Source of the DNA: Terrimesophilobacter sp964651535
GTDB lineage: Bacteria; Actinomycetota; Actinomycetes; Actinomycetales; Microbacteriaceae
Direction of reading: 5' to 3'
DNA: 64,000 nt
Assembly (NCBI GenBank): GCA_964651535.1
Contig: CAZYYE010000001.1
Location: 868,001-932,000, forward strand
Shown: one piece after another, positions 55,916 through 64,000 of the stretch
Numbering within the stretch: the first letter of the stretch is position 1
Layout of the letters: the number at the start of each line of letters is the position of its first letter
The notes under the pieces: generated by a model
The model's input: only the letters and a program-made list of their open reading frames with translations
Told to the model about the DNA's origin: nothing
The model's database searches: none
Program-made: the position numbers and the translations under genes

Positions 55916-57031
55916 TCAGGCCAGTGCGGTTGCCAGCGGCACATGATCGAAGCCGAGCGCGGATGCCACGGGCTCGTACACGACGTGGCCCGCGTGCGTG
56001 TTGAGGCCGCGCGCGAGGGCATCGTCCGCGAGGAGCGCATCGTGCCAGCCCTTGTTCGCGAGGGCTCGCACGTAAGGCATCGTCGCATTCGTGAGCGCAT
56101 AGGTCGAGGTGTTCGGCACGGCGCCTGGCATGTTCGCGACGCAGTAGAACAGGGAGTTATGCACCGTGAACGTGGGGTCATCGTGCGTCGTCGGATGGGA
56201 ATCGGCGAAGCACCCGCCCTGGTCGACGGCGATGTCCACGAGCACGCTCCCCGGCTTCATGCGCGAAACCAGATCGTTGCTGACGAGTTTCGGCGCCTTG
56301 GCGCCGGGGACGAGCACCGATCCGATCACGAGGTCTGCCGGCAGCAGCGCGCGTTCGATTTCGAACCCGTTCGACGCGATGGTTTTCACCCGGCCAGCGT
56401 AGATCTCGTCCAGTTCCTTGAGCCTCTGGAGGTTTGTATCGAGGACGGTCACCTCGGCGCCGAGCCCGACGGAGACGGACACGGCGTTGGTTCCCGCGAC
56501 CCCGCCGCCCAGCACGACAACTTTCGCGGGGTAGGTTCCCGGTACTCCGGGCACGAGCAGGCCGGGTCCGCCATTCGGCTTGAGCATCGCGTTCGCTCCC
56601 ACGATCGCGGACAGTCGACCAGCGACTTCGCTCATGGGGGCAAGCAGGGGAAGTGCCCGGTTGGGGAGCTGAACGGTTTCATACGCGATGGCGGTAACCC
56701 CGGAGGAGACGAGCGCCGCGGTGAGTTCCGGCTCGGCCGCCAGATGCAGGTAGGCGAAAATCAGCAGGTCATCGCGGAAATACCCGTACTCGTCGCGAAT
56801 GGGCTCCTTGACCTTGAGCAGCATGTCAGCCGCATTCCAGGTGTCTGCCGCATTCGCGGCGATCGTCGCGCCCGCTGCCGCGTACTCCTCGTCGGTGATC
56901 GACGATCCGACTCCGGCGCCGGTTTCGACGATGACGTCGTGTCCGTTGGCGACGAGGTCGTGCACGCCGGCGGGCGTGATGGCCACGCGAAACTCGTTGT
57001 TTTTGATCTCCTTGGGGATGGCGATCTTCAT
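55916..57031 (-). CDS. ald: alanine dehydrogenase
   Basis: Ald interconverts alanine and pyruvate plus ammonia with NAD. The 371-residue protein starts MKIAIPKEIKNNEFRVAITP, with the substrate Arg and Lys in the N-terminal domain, the active-site His region in IFAYLHLAAEPELT, and the NAD-binding VVLGGGVAGTNAVSVSVGL. AGGAGAAC precedes the ATG. Class III aminotransferases here that use pyruvate make alanine, which this enzyme could recycle; this link is inferred. It is divergent from the amine importer. Confidence 0.95.
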   Translation of the reverse strand: MKIAIPKEIKNNEFRVAITPAGVHDLVANGHDVIVETGAGVGSSITDEEYAAAGATIAANAADTWNAADMLLKVKEPIRDEYGYFRDDLLIFAYLHLAAEPELTAALVSSGVTAIAYETVQLPNRALPLLAPMSEVAGRLSAIVGANAMLKPNGGPGLLVPGVPGTYPAKVVVLGGGVAGTNAVSVSVGLGAEVTVLDTNLQRLKELDEIYAGRVKTIASNGFEIERALLPADLVIGSVLVPGAKAPKLVSNDLVSRMKPGSVLVDIAVDQGGCFADSHPTTHDDPTFTVHNSLFYCVANMPGAVPNTSTYALTNATMPYVRALANKGWHDALLADDALARGLNTHAGHVVYEPVASALGFDHVPLATALA

Positions 57032-57236
57032 TGTTCTCCTGCCCAGCGAATCGGAACTGCGACCCTAACTTCGAAGTGACGCCGCCCACGCTTCTTTGCG
57101 TTCTGTCGAGACCAACACTACTAGGCGCGCACGATGGAATCCGCACCTATTTGGGTCGAAATGGTGCTGATTTCGTGAAATTTGGAGTCGAATGTACCCG
57201 TTTCAGAACCTATTCGGTGTTTTTTTGTGTCGCGAT

Positions 57237-57249
57237 GTGGCAGTATCGA
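57237..57249 (+). promoter_or_regulatory. shared promoter-like motif, copy 1 (first amine importer)
   Basis: GTGGCAGTATCGA lies 62 bp before the ATG of the first binding-protein gene. Nearly the same 13-mer (GTGCCAGTATCAA) stands 50 bp before the second, paralogous binding-protein gene at 62941-62953. CAGTAT could be a -10 box, here with GTGTTT-like sequence as a weak -35. The 279-bp gap between ald and this importer holds nothing else I can support. Confidence 0.45.
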
Positions 57250-57310
57250 TCCACGCGGAACAAAGTTGTCTCCGTCCCGAAACGCACCAGTTGTAAGGAG
57301 TCGTGTTCAC

Positions 57311-58519
57311 ATGGCCAAACCACTGCCCGAAGATCCTTTCCTTCGCAGCCTCGTCATCCAGGCCCAGCGCGCGCAGTTCTCGCGGCGCACGATGCTGAAG
57401 GGTGCCGGCGTTGGTGCGGGAGCACTGGCTCTTGCCGCGTGCACGCCGGGTGGGGCGGGGGCCCCCGAACCCGCGAAGGACAAGTCCGACACGGACAAGA
57501 TCGTCCGCTGGGACAACTGGGCCCTCTACCTCGACGTCGACGACGACGGAAACTACACGTCGCTGGATGAGTTCTCGAAGCAAACCGGGATCAAGGCGAC
57601 GTACACGGAAGCGGTCGACGACAACAACACCTACTACGGCAAGGTGAAGGACCAGCTCAAGCTCGGGCAGGATATCGGCTGCGACACGGTGTGCCTCACC
57701 GACTGGATGGTCGACCGCTGGATCCGCTTCGGGTACACGCAGGAACTCGACTACTCGATGATTCCGAACGCCGCGAACCTCGTGCCGGCGCTCAAGAACG
57801 TCGCCTTCGATCCCGGTCGCACGATGTCTCTTCCGTGGCAGGGCGGATTCGCCGGCATCGCGTGGAACAAGGACGAACTGCCTGGCGGACTCACCTCGGT
57901 ATCCGATCTGTGGGACTCCTCCCTCAAAGGCCGCGTCGGCGTGCTGTCCGAAATGCGGGACACCATGGGCTGCATCATGCAGGACCTCGGCACGCAAATC
58001 GACGGCGATTGGGGCGATGACGAGTTCACCGCCGCCATCGACATGCTGCAGAAGCAGGTCACGGACGGCCAGATCCGCAACATCAAGGGCAACTCCTACA
58101 AGGAGGACCTTCAGAACGGAGACACGCTCGCCGCGATCGTGTGGTCGGGGGACATCACGCAGCTCAACTTCGAGGCCGGAGACCACTGGGACTTCGCCCT
58201 GCCGAGCAAGGGCGGGACGCTGTGGAATGACAACTTCATCATCCCGATCGGCTCTGAGCACAAGAAGAACGCCGAGACGCTCATCAACTACTACTACGAC
58301 CCCGAGGTCGCGGCGCAAGTGGCGGCCTACGTGAACTACATCCCGCCGGTCGTCGGCACGAAAGAGGCCATGATCGCGCTCGACCCGGAACTCGCCGACA
58401 ACCAGTTGATCTTCCCGTCCGACGCCACCCTGGACAACGCTCACGTGTTCCGGAGTTTGGATTCGGCTGAAGACCAGAAGTACAACGCACAGTTCCAGGC
58501 GATTCTTCTCGGGGCCTGA
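57311..58519 (+). CDS. potD: spermidine/putrescine-type ABC substrate-binding lipoprotein
   Basis: This is the extracellular binding protein of an amine importer, 402 residues. ATG 57311 has AAGGAG 10 bases upstream. The N-terminus has a twin-arginine motif (FSRRTMLKG) and a lipobox LAAC with lipidation at Cys44, so it is exported folded by Tat and tethered to the membrane. The mature part (VRWDNWALYLDVDDDGNYTS, DWMVDRWIRFGYTQ, LPWQGGFAGIAWNK) is a PotD/PotF-like bilobed binder. It starts the operon with the ATPase and permeases. Confidence 0.92.
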   Translation: MAKPLPEDPFLRSLVIQAQRAQFSRRTMLKGAGVGAGALALAACTPGGAGAPEPAKDKSDTDKIVRWDNWALYLDVDDDGNYTSLDEFSKQTGIKATYTEAVDDNNTYYGKVKDQLKLGQDIGCDTVCLTDWMVDRWIRFGYTQELDYSMIPNAANLVPALKNVAFDPGRTMSLPWQGGFAGIAWNKDELPGGLTSVSDLWDSSLKGRVGVLSEMRDTMGCIMQDLGTQIDGDWGDDEFTAAIDMLQKQVTDGQIRNIKGNSYKEDLQNGDTLAAIVWSGDITQLNFEAGDHWDFALPSKGGTLWNDNFIIPIGSEHKKNAETLINYYYDPEVAAQVAAYVNYIPPVVGTKEAMIALDPELADNQLIFPSDATLDNAHVFRSLDSAEDQKYNAQFQAILLGA

Positions 58520-58520
58520 G

Positions 58521-59720
58521 GTGGCATCCGGTACTTTCGCCGAAAGTGGTGCAGACCTCGAACTGGTGGGAATTCAGAAGAGGTTTCCTGGCTTCACGGC
58601 TATTCAGCACCTCGACCTGACGATTCCGGCAGGGTCGTTCTTCGCGCTCCTCGGGCCATCCGGGTGCGGCAAGACGACGACCCTGCGGCTCGTCGCGGGG
58701 CTCGAGGACCCGACAGAGGGATCGATCCTCATCGGCGGGAAGGATGTCACCCACCTCAAGCCGTACCAGCGCCAGGTGAACACGGTGTTCCAGAGTTATG
58801 CGCTGTTCCCGCACATGACCGTTCTGGAGAATGTGGCGTTCGGACTTCGGCGGCGCAAAATCGAGGACCCGATCGGCAAAGCACACGAAGCGCTCGTGCT
58901 CGTCGAACTCGACCATCTGGCAGCGCGCAAACCCCAGCAGCTTTCGGGCGGCCAGCAGCAGCGGGTCGCGCTCGCGAGGGCGATCGTCAACCGCCCGGCT
59001 CTCCTGCTCCTGGATGAACCGCTCGGTGCGCTGGACCTCAAGCTTCGTCGGCAAATGCAAATGGAGCTCAAGTCCATCCAGGAGGAAGTCGGCCTGACCT
59101 TCGTCCACGTGACGCACGACCAGGAGGAAGCCATGACCATGGCGGACACGGTCGCCGTCATGAACAAGGGGGAGATCGAGCAGCTCGGCGCACCGGAGGA
59201 ACTTTACGAGCTTCCGCGGACGGCCTTTGTCGCGAACTTCCTCGGCCAGTCGAACCTCTTCACCGGCAACGTAACGGGCACGACGAGCAACAGCATCACC
59301 GTCGATGTCGAGGGTGCCAAGATCACGGTTCCGACGAAGCGCGCGCAACGGCACAAGGGGGAAGTCACCGTCGGGATCCGTCCGGAAAAACTTCACCTGC
59401 ACAAGAGCGAGCCGAAGAAGGCGGCAGGCACCAACAGCCTCGGCCCCGGCCGCATCGTCGACGTGTCCTTCAGCGGCGTGAGCACGCAGTACACAATCTC
59501 CATCCCGGGGCTCGAGGGCATCACGGTTTTCCAGCAGAACACGTCGTTCGGGCCGCTCGCGGGCGAGGGCGCGGAAGTGTGGGTCAGTTGGGACGTCGAC
59601 CACGGGTTCGGGCTCGAGGATGAGCCTGGCGCATCCCCGCGCTTCCCGGCAGACACCGACACGGCGACCATCGCGGTTCAGAAGCGGCGTGCGCTCAAGT
59701 CGGAGCTCGAGGAGTCCTGA
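58521..59720 (+). CDS. potA: spermidine/putrescine-type ABC importer ATPase
   Basis: This 399-residue ATPase energises the importer. Walker A is LGPSGCGKTTTL, signature LSGGQQQRVALARAI, Walker B LLLLDEPLGALDL, H-loop VTHDQEEA; the C-terminal TOBE domain (about residues 280-370) is a regulatory or substrate-sensing part. GTG 58521 follows the binding-protein stop directly. The Ala-rich and charged C-terminal tail is not conserved. Confidence 0.94.
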   Translation: MASGTFAESGADLELVGIQKRFPGFTAIQHLDLTIPAGSFFALLGPSGCGKTTTLRLVAGLEDPTEGSILIGGKDVTHLKPYQRQVNTVFQSYALFPHMTVLENVAFGLRRRKIEDPIGKAHEALVLVELDHLAARKPQQLSGGQQQRVALARAIVNRPALLLLDEPLGALDLKLRRQMQMELKSIQEEVGLTFVHVTHDQEEAMTMADTVAVMNKGEIEQLGAPEELYELPRTAFVANFLGQSNLFTGNVTGTTSNSITVDVEGAKITVPTKRAQRHKGEVTVGIRPEKLHLHKSEPKKAAGTNSLGPGRIVDVSFSGVSTQYTISIPGLEGITVFQQNTSFGPLAGEGAEVWVSWDVDHGFGLEDEPGASPRFPADTDTATIAVQKRRALKSELEES

Positions 59721-59722
59721 CC

Positions 59723-60634
59723 GTGGCCTTCAGCGCATTCGCGACGGGGACAGCCAAGGAGCAGGCGCCGAGGCGCAAAAGCAGGATCGCGCTGCTGCTC
59801 TTGCTGCCCGGAATCCTCTACCTCATGCTGTTCTTCCTCGTACCGCTCGTGTCCCTCGTCCTGACCTCGTTCCAGGAGCCGATCCCGTTCGGCGACATTG
59901 GCGAATACCAGGTGGCGTTCAAGTGGGAGAACTACATCGACGTCGTCAATACGTACGGCGGGCACATTTTCCGTTCGTTCGGCTACGCAATCCTCGCCAC
60001 GATTTTCGCGCTGCTGTTCAGTTACCCGCTCGCGTACTTCATCGGCGTGAAGGCGCGGCGCTGGCCGCTCCTGCAGAATCTCATGCTCGTTCTCGTGATC
60101 GCGCCGTTCTTCATCAGCTTCCTGCTGCGCACGCTCGCCTGGAAGTCGATCCTGTCCGACGAGTCGTTCGTGATCACCGGGCTCAAAGCCCTCGCGCTCA
60201 TGGCGCCAGATGCCCACTTCACGGGAACTGACGCCTCGGTCATCTTCGGGCTCACCTACAACTTCATCCCGTTCATGACACTGCCTCTCTACGCGACCCT
60301 GGAGAGGCTGGACACGCGGCTCCTGGAGGCCGGAGGCGACCTCTACGCGAAACCATCGGAGACGTTCTTCAAGGTCACGCTGCCCCTGTCGATGACGGGC
60401 ATCGTATCCGGAGTCCTCCTGACCTTCATTCCCGCTGCCGGCGACTACATCAATGCGAGCCGGGACTTCCTGGGAGGAACCGGCACCGCGATGATCGGGA
60501 ACGTGATCGAAAGCAACTTCCTCGTCACGTTGAATTACCCGGCGGCCGCCGCCCTGTCGATCATCCTGATGTCCGTGATTCTCGTGATGGTCACGGTGTA
60601 CGTCAAGCGGAGCGGAACGGAGGACCTGCTGTGA
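59723..60634 (+). CDS. potB: spermidine/putrescine-type ABC importer permease 1
   Basis: This permease of 303 residues has six membrane helices and the EAA-loop segment LLEAGGDLYAKPSETFFKVTLP that docks with the ATPase. The first helix (IALLLLLPGILYLMLFFLVP) and the periplasmic loop with FQEPIPFGDIGEY are typical of PotB. GTG 59723 follows the ATPase by 2 bp. Confidence 0.93.
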   Translation: MAFSAFATGTAKEQAPRRKSRIALLLLLPGILYLMLFFLVPLVSLVLTSFQEPIPFGDIGEYQVAFKWENYIDVVNTYGGHIFRSFGYAILATIFALLFSYPLAYFIGVKARRWPLLQNLMLVLVIAPFFISFLLRTLAWKSILSDESFVITGLKALALMAPDAHFTGTDASVIFGLTYNFIPFMTLPLYATLERLDTRLLEAGGDLYAKPSETFFKVTLPLSMTGIVSGVLLTFIPAAGDYINASRDFLGGTGTAMIGNVIESNFLVTLNYPAAAALSIILMSVILVMVTVYVKRSGTEDLL

Positions 60635-61503
60635 CACTTCAGGAAGGCCGTGCCCTCTCGAAAGCGGTGACCGCCCGCGCTCCGGCGAGCCGCCGTCCGC
60701 TGCGGCTCGGGTTCGGGAACTGGCTGCTGCCGCTTTACGCGATCATCGCGTTCGTGTTCCTGCTCATTCCCATCGCGTACACGTTCGCGTTCTCGTTCAA
60801 CGACTCCGTGAAGTCGAACATCGTCTGGCGGGGCTTCACGTTCGACAAATGGCTCAACGTGTGCGACCAGATTCAAGTGTGCGTCGCATTCGGCAACAGC
60901 CTCATCATCGGCATTTCGGCGACGATCGCCGCGACCGTGCTCGGCACGATGATCGCGATCGCCCTCGTGAGATATCGGTTCCGGTTCCGGTCGGGGATCA
61001 GCCTCCTGCTGTTCCTTCCGATGGCGACGCCCGAGGTGGTCCTCGGCGCCGGGCTCGCAGCAGAGTTCCTGGCCGCGGGGGTGCAGAAGGGGCTTGGGAC
61101 GATCATTATCGCCCACACGATGTTCTGCGTGAGTTTCGTCGTCGTGACGGTCAAGGCGCGCGTTTCAACCCTCGATCCAGCGCTCGAGGAAGCCGGCCGC
61201 GACCTCTACGGTTCGCCGAACCAGGTGTTTTGGAGGATCACGTTCCCGCTGTTGCTTCCCGGCATCATCGCCGCAGCGCTCCTATCGTTCGCTCTGAGCT
61301 TCGACGACTTCATCATCACGAACTTCAACGCGGGCACAACGAGCACCTTCCCGAAGTACATCTACGTTTCCGCAGCGCGCGGTATTCCGGCCGAGGCGAA
61401 CGTCATCGCCTCTGCGGTATTCATCCTCGCGATCGTCCTCGTGCTTATTTCGCAGGTATCGTCTGCCATGAAGCGGAAGCGGCTTGCGGCAGCCACAGAA
61501 TGA
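60631..61503 (+). CDS. potC: spermidine/putrescine-type ABC importer permease 2
   Basis: This permease of 290 residues has six helices and the EAA loop LEEAGRDLYGSPNQVFWRIT. The start FGNWLLPLYAIIAFVFLLIP and SFDDFIITNFNAGTTSTFPK are PotC-like. It overlaps potB by 4 bp and is followed within 20 bp by a class III aminotransferase gene, which suggests that the imported amine is transaminated. Confidence 0.93.
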   Translation: MTLQEGRALSKAVTARAPASRRPLRLGFGNWLLPLYAIIAFVFLLIPIAYTFAFSFNDSVKSNIVWRGFTFDKWLNVCDQIQVCVAFGNSLIIGISATIAATVLGTMIAIALVRYRFRFRSGISLLLFLPMATPEVVLGAGLAAEFLAAGVQKGLGTIIIAHTMFCVSFVVVTVKARVSTLDPALEEAGRDLYGSPNQVFWRITFPLLLPGIIAAALLSFALSFDDFIITNFNAGTTSTFPKYIYVSAARGIPAEANVIASAVFILAIVLVLISQVSSAMKRKRLAAATE

Positions 61504-61522
61504 CGCGCGGACTGGCACTCGG

Positions 61523-62881
61523 ATGACGGGATATCGCGATCGCGATCGCCTCGCCCGGTTGTGGGAGCAGGAGACCTTGCGGTTTCGCGCTTCGCGCACC
61601 GAATCGGAGAAGCTGTGGCGCGCAGCCGTGCCGCATCTCCCGGATGGCGTGCCGATGCTGTGGATGGCGAAGTGGCCCGGCCCGTGGCCCGTGTACGTGA
61701 AGGATGCCTCCGGGTCGCACTTCACCGATGTCGACGGCATCGACCACGTCGATTTGTGCCTCGGGGACACCGGGGCGATGTGCGGGCACGCGCCGCCTGC
61801 GGCGGTCTCGGCGATCTCCGATCGCCTCGCGCGCGGTTCAACCCTCATGCTTCCCACCGAGGATGCCGCGGTCGCAGCGGAACTGCTCGCCGCGAGATTC
61901 GCGGTGCCGAGCTGGCAATTCACGCTGTCGGCCACGGACGCGAACCGCAGCGTGATCCGCTACGCGCGGCAGGTCACAGGGCGGCGCAGGATCGTCGTGC
62001 ACGACTACTGCTACCACGGCTCGGTCGACGAAGCATTCGCCACGCTCGACGAGAACGGGGCGGTCGTCGAGCGACGGGGAAACATCGGCGCGCCCGTCCC
62101 ACCGTCCGAGACGACGGCCGTCGTGCCGTTCAACGACGTGGATGCCCTGGAGGCCCTAGTGGAGGCGGGAGACATCGCCGCGATGCTCATCGAGCCCGCG
62201 CTCACCAACATTGGAATCGTCCTGCCCGATGCCGGATACCTCGAGGCCGTGCGCGACGCCTGCACGCGGCACGGCGTGATCCTCATCATCGACGAGACGC
62301 ACACCATCAGCGCCGGACCTGGCGGAATGACGATGTCGCTTGGTCTCGAGCCCGACGCTGTCGTCGTCGGAAAGAGCATCGGCGGCGGAATTCCCGCGGG
62401 AGCATTCGGAATGTCCGCCGAGTTCGCCGCGCGAGCGCGTGCGAGCGTCGATCTCGAAGACATCGATGTCGGAGGTGTCGGTGGAACGCTCGCCGGAAAT
62501 GCGCTTTCCCTCGCGGGGATCCGCGCGACTCTCTCCGACGTTCTCACGCCGTCCGCATTCGAGAGCATGGCCGCGCGGGCGACGGAGTGGACGGCGGGGG
62601 TCCAGGCCGCTCTCGACGAGTTCGACGTGCCATGGCAAGTCACCCAGCTGGGCGCGAGATCCGAGTACAGTTTTCGCGCGACGTCGCCGCGGGATGGCGC
62701 GGAAGCGGCCGCGGCGGACGACTTCGAACTGCAGCAATACCTTCACCTGCACGCGCTCAACCGCGGGATTCTCATGACCCCGTTCCACAATATGGCGCTC
62801 ATGTGCCCGACCACCTCGAGCGCCGATGTAACCCGCCACACGGTGGCATTCCGTGAGGCAGTGGCGAGTTTGTTCGACTGA
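61523..62881 (+). CDS. class III aminotransferase (glutamate-1-semialdehyde aminomutase-like)
   Basis: This is a 452-residue PLP enzyme, from ATG 61523. The PLP lysine is Lys284 in VVVGKSIGGGIPAGAFGMS, and LIIDETHTISAGPGG holds the cofactor Asp. The sequence resembles glutamate-1-semialdehyde 2,1-aminomutase, but it is in an amine-transport operon and there are no heme genes nearby, so an amine transaminase role is more likely. A TGxxx start upstream at 61484 would overlap potC. It follows potC by 19 bp. Confidence 0.88.
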   Translation: MTGYRDRDRLARLWEQETLRFRASRTESEKLWRAAVPHLPDGVPMLWMAKWPGPWPVYVKDASGSHFTDVDGIDHVDLCLGDTGAMCGHAPPAAVSAISDRLARGSTLMLPTEDAAVAAELLAARFAVPSWQFTLSATDANRSVIRYARQVTGRRRIVVHDYCYHGSVDEAFATLDENGAVVERRGNIGAPVPPSETTAVVPFNDVDALEALVEAGDIAAMLIEPALTNIGIVLPDAGYLEAVRDACTRHGVILIIDETHTISAGPGGMTMSLGLEPDAVVVGKSIGGGIPAGAFGMSAEFAARARASVDLEDIDVGGVGGTLAGNALSLAGIRATLSDVLTPSAFESMAARATEWTAGVQAALDEFDVPWQVTQLGARSEYSFRATSPRDGAEAAAADDFELQQYLHLHALNRGILMTPFHNMALMCPTTSSADVTRHTVAFREAVASLFD

Positions 62882-62940
62882 ATCTCACGAACGGGAGCTC
62901 GTGTGTACCCCGTTTTGGTGCCCTTCACGATGCACCGCGT

Positions 62941-62953
62941 GTGCCAGTATCAA
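62941..62953 (+). promoter_or_regulatory. shared promoter-like motif, copy 2 (second binding protein)
   Basis: GTGCCAGTATCAA, nearly identical to the motif at 57237-57249, lies 50 bp before the second binding-protein gene. A TTCACG (62924-62929) 15 bp before CAGTAT could be a -35 box. Both copies also have TGTACCC 41-48 bp further upstream (62904 here, 57193 in copy 1). Confidence 0.45.
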
Positions 62954-63002
62954 ACAGGGGGCACAACGCTTCCTCTCACGACGTCGTTAGGGATCACGCA
63001 TC

Positions 63003-64000
63003 ATGCAGAGTTCGTTGTCGAGGAGAACCGTGCTTCAAGGCGCCGGAGTCGGCGCGTCCGCGCTGCTCCTGGCCGCATGTTCCAGCGGCGCCGGCGAGGT
63101 CCCTCAGGCAGCGATCGACCTGTCCGAGAAGCAGAAGTCGCTCCGATTCGACAGCCGGGACACGTACCGCAACACGACGGGCGAGGACTTCCCGCTCCTG
63201 GAAGGTTTCACTTCGTCGACCGGAATCCAGGTGACGTACACGAACGCGGTCAGTGACGACAACATCTATTACAACAAGGTGAAAGCCCAGTTGAAGCTGG
63301 GTCAGGACATCGGGGCGGATGCCGCGGTGCTGAGCGACTGGATGGCCGAGCGGTGGATCCGGCTCGGGTACGTTCAGGGTCTCGACCTCGACCGAATCCC
63401 GAACATCTCGAACATCCGCCCGCGATTTGCCCGACCTGCACACGATCCGAGCCGCAACCAGTCGTTGCCGTGGCGCAGCGGATTCACGGGGATCGCCTGG
63501 AACAAGGCCGAATTGCCGGACGGGTTGACGGCGGTGTCCGATCTGTGGGACCCGGCCCTCAAGGGCAGGGTTGGCGTGATGTCGGCGATGCGCGACAGCC
63601 TCGGACTCATCATGCTGGATGCCGGTGTCGACATTGAAGGCACCGAATGGGGGGATGCCGAATTCTCCGCCGCCGTCGGAACGTTGCGCGACCAGCTCGC
63701 GACCGGCCAGATCAGCGCCATCAAAGGCAATAAGTACAAGGAAGACCTGAAGAGCGGCAAAACCGTCGCGGCGATCGCGCGGGCCGGCGACATCATGCAG
63801 ATCAACCAGGAAGCCGGCGACCAGTGGGGTTTCGCGATTCCGGACAAGGGTGGTGTCCTGTGGAGTGATGTTGTCATCATCCCGATTGGTTCCACACATC
63901 GCAGCAACGCCGAAGACTTCATCAACTTCTACTACGACCCGATCCATGCCGTGGAGGTGGCTGCGGCGACCAACTTCATCTCACCCGTGGACATCCGCCA
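63003..64000 (+). CDS. second spermidine/putrescine-type ABC substrate-binding lipoprotein, 3' end outside window
   Basis: This is a paralogue of the binding protein at 57311, open to the window edge. ATG 63003 has AGGGA about 9 bases upstream. It starts with a Tat motif LSRRTVLQG and a lipobox LAAC with Cys26 lipidated. The mature part follows the first copy almost segment by segment (DWMAERWIRLGYVQG, LPWRSGFTGIAWNKAELPDG, GNKYKEDLKSG) but binding-site residues differ, for example SWxNx changes to FDSRDTYRN near the start, so it may bind another amine. It could share the upstream ATPase and permeases. Confidence 0.9.
   Translation, partial: MQSSLSRRTVLQGAGVGASALLLAACSSGAGEVPQAAIDLSEKQKSLRFDSRDTYRNTTGEDFPLLEGFTSSTGIQVTYTNAVSDDNIYYNKVKAQLKLGQDIGADAAVLSDWMAERWIRLGYVQGLDLDRIPNISNIRPRFARPAHDPSRNQSLPWRSGFTGIAWNKAELPDGLTAVSDLWDPALKGRVGVMSAMRDSLGLIMLDAGVDIEGTEWGDAEFSAAVGTLRDQLATGQISAIKGNKYKEDLKSGKTVAAIARAGDIMQINQEAGDQWGFAIPDKGGVLWSDVVIIPIGSTHRSNAEDFINFYYDPIHAVEVAAATNFISPVDIR

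Noticed and set aside
61523..62881. hemL (glutamate-1-semialdehyde aminomutase) for heme synthesis
   Set aside because: The family resemblance is real, but the gene is in an amine-import operon and no tetrapyrrole genes are nearby, so I did not give it the hemL symbol.

Overview
The window is 64 kb of high-GC chromosomal DNA from an actinobacterium. Gene order and protein style point to a Microbacteriaceae-like organism: hom-thrC-thrB-rho-prfA-prmC-tsaC-wecA-atpI-atpBEFHAGDC in one run, a Rho with a long Arg/Gln/Gly-rich insertion, many GTG starts and many 4-bp ATGA/GTGA overlaps. This placement is inferred from content and was not tested by a search. I see no rRNA or tRNA gene, CRISPR array, insertion sequence or phage gene. 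No gene-free stretch exceeds 300 bases; the longest gaps are 57032-57310, 19481-19667 and 12158-12341.

Layout. 1-2053: end of an ABC exporter (ATPase cut by the window edge, plus permease) and a glyoxalase-fold protein. 2025-4094 (minus): glycogen debranching enzyme. 4154-7225: cysteine desulfurase, an ArsR-like regulator with a tiny membrane protein, and the tRNA thiolase mnmA, forming a sulfur-transfer group. 7310-12157: lysA, hom, thrC, thrB. 12342-19480: rho, prfA, a DUF1801-like protein, prmC, an opposing HAD hydrolase, tsaC, wecA, atpI. 19668-26611: all eight F1Fo ATP synthase genes. 26611-29872: YaaA, Ogt, an aldo/keto reductase and a quinone-oxidoreductase-like protein. 29997-34380: a TetR regulator with a perfect palindromic operator and a two-gene heterodimeric ABC exporter. 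34377-37650 (minus): Lrp regulator, class III aminotransferase and FAD oxidoreductase, probably for polyamine or amine catabolism.

37777-55892 is the most unusual part. It encodes a DUF1345 membrane protein, an FHA protein, a PP2C phosphatase, a membrane Ser/Thr kinase, a 1975-residue surface protein (propeller-like region, about 11 Ig/cadherin-like repeats, 3 Fn3 domains), a MoxR AAA+ ATPase, a DUF58 protein, a multi-pass transglutaminase-fold protein that lacks its catalytic Cys and His, a zinc-ribbon/FHA protein and an EccC-like double FtsK/SpoIIIE ATPase. It resembles the kinase-Fn3-AAA-DUF58-transglutaminase (PFNA) cluster of bifidobacteria, with an added FtsK-type motor and a second FHA reader. 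My reading is a phosphorylation-controlled envelope assembly or export machine; its substrate is unknown.

55916-64000: alanine dehydrogenase (minus), then a spermidine/putrescine-type ABC importer (binding lipoprotein, ATPase, two permeases), a second class III aminotransferase and a second, paralogous binding lipoprotein cut by the window end. Both binding-protein genes are preceded by the same short promoter-like motif. Amine uptake here and amine breakdown at 34-37 kb therefore flank the signalling cluster.
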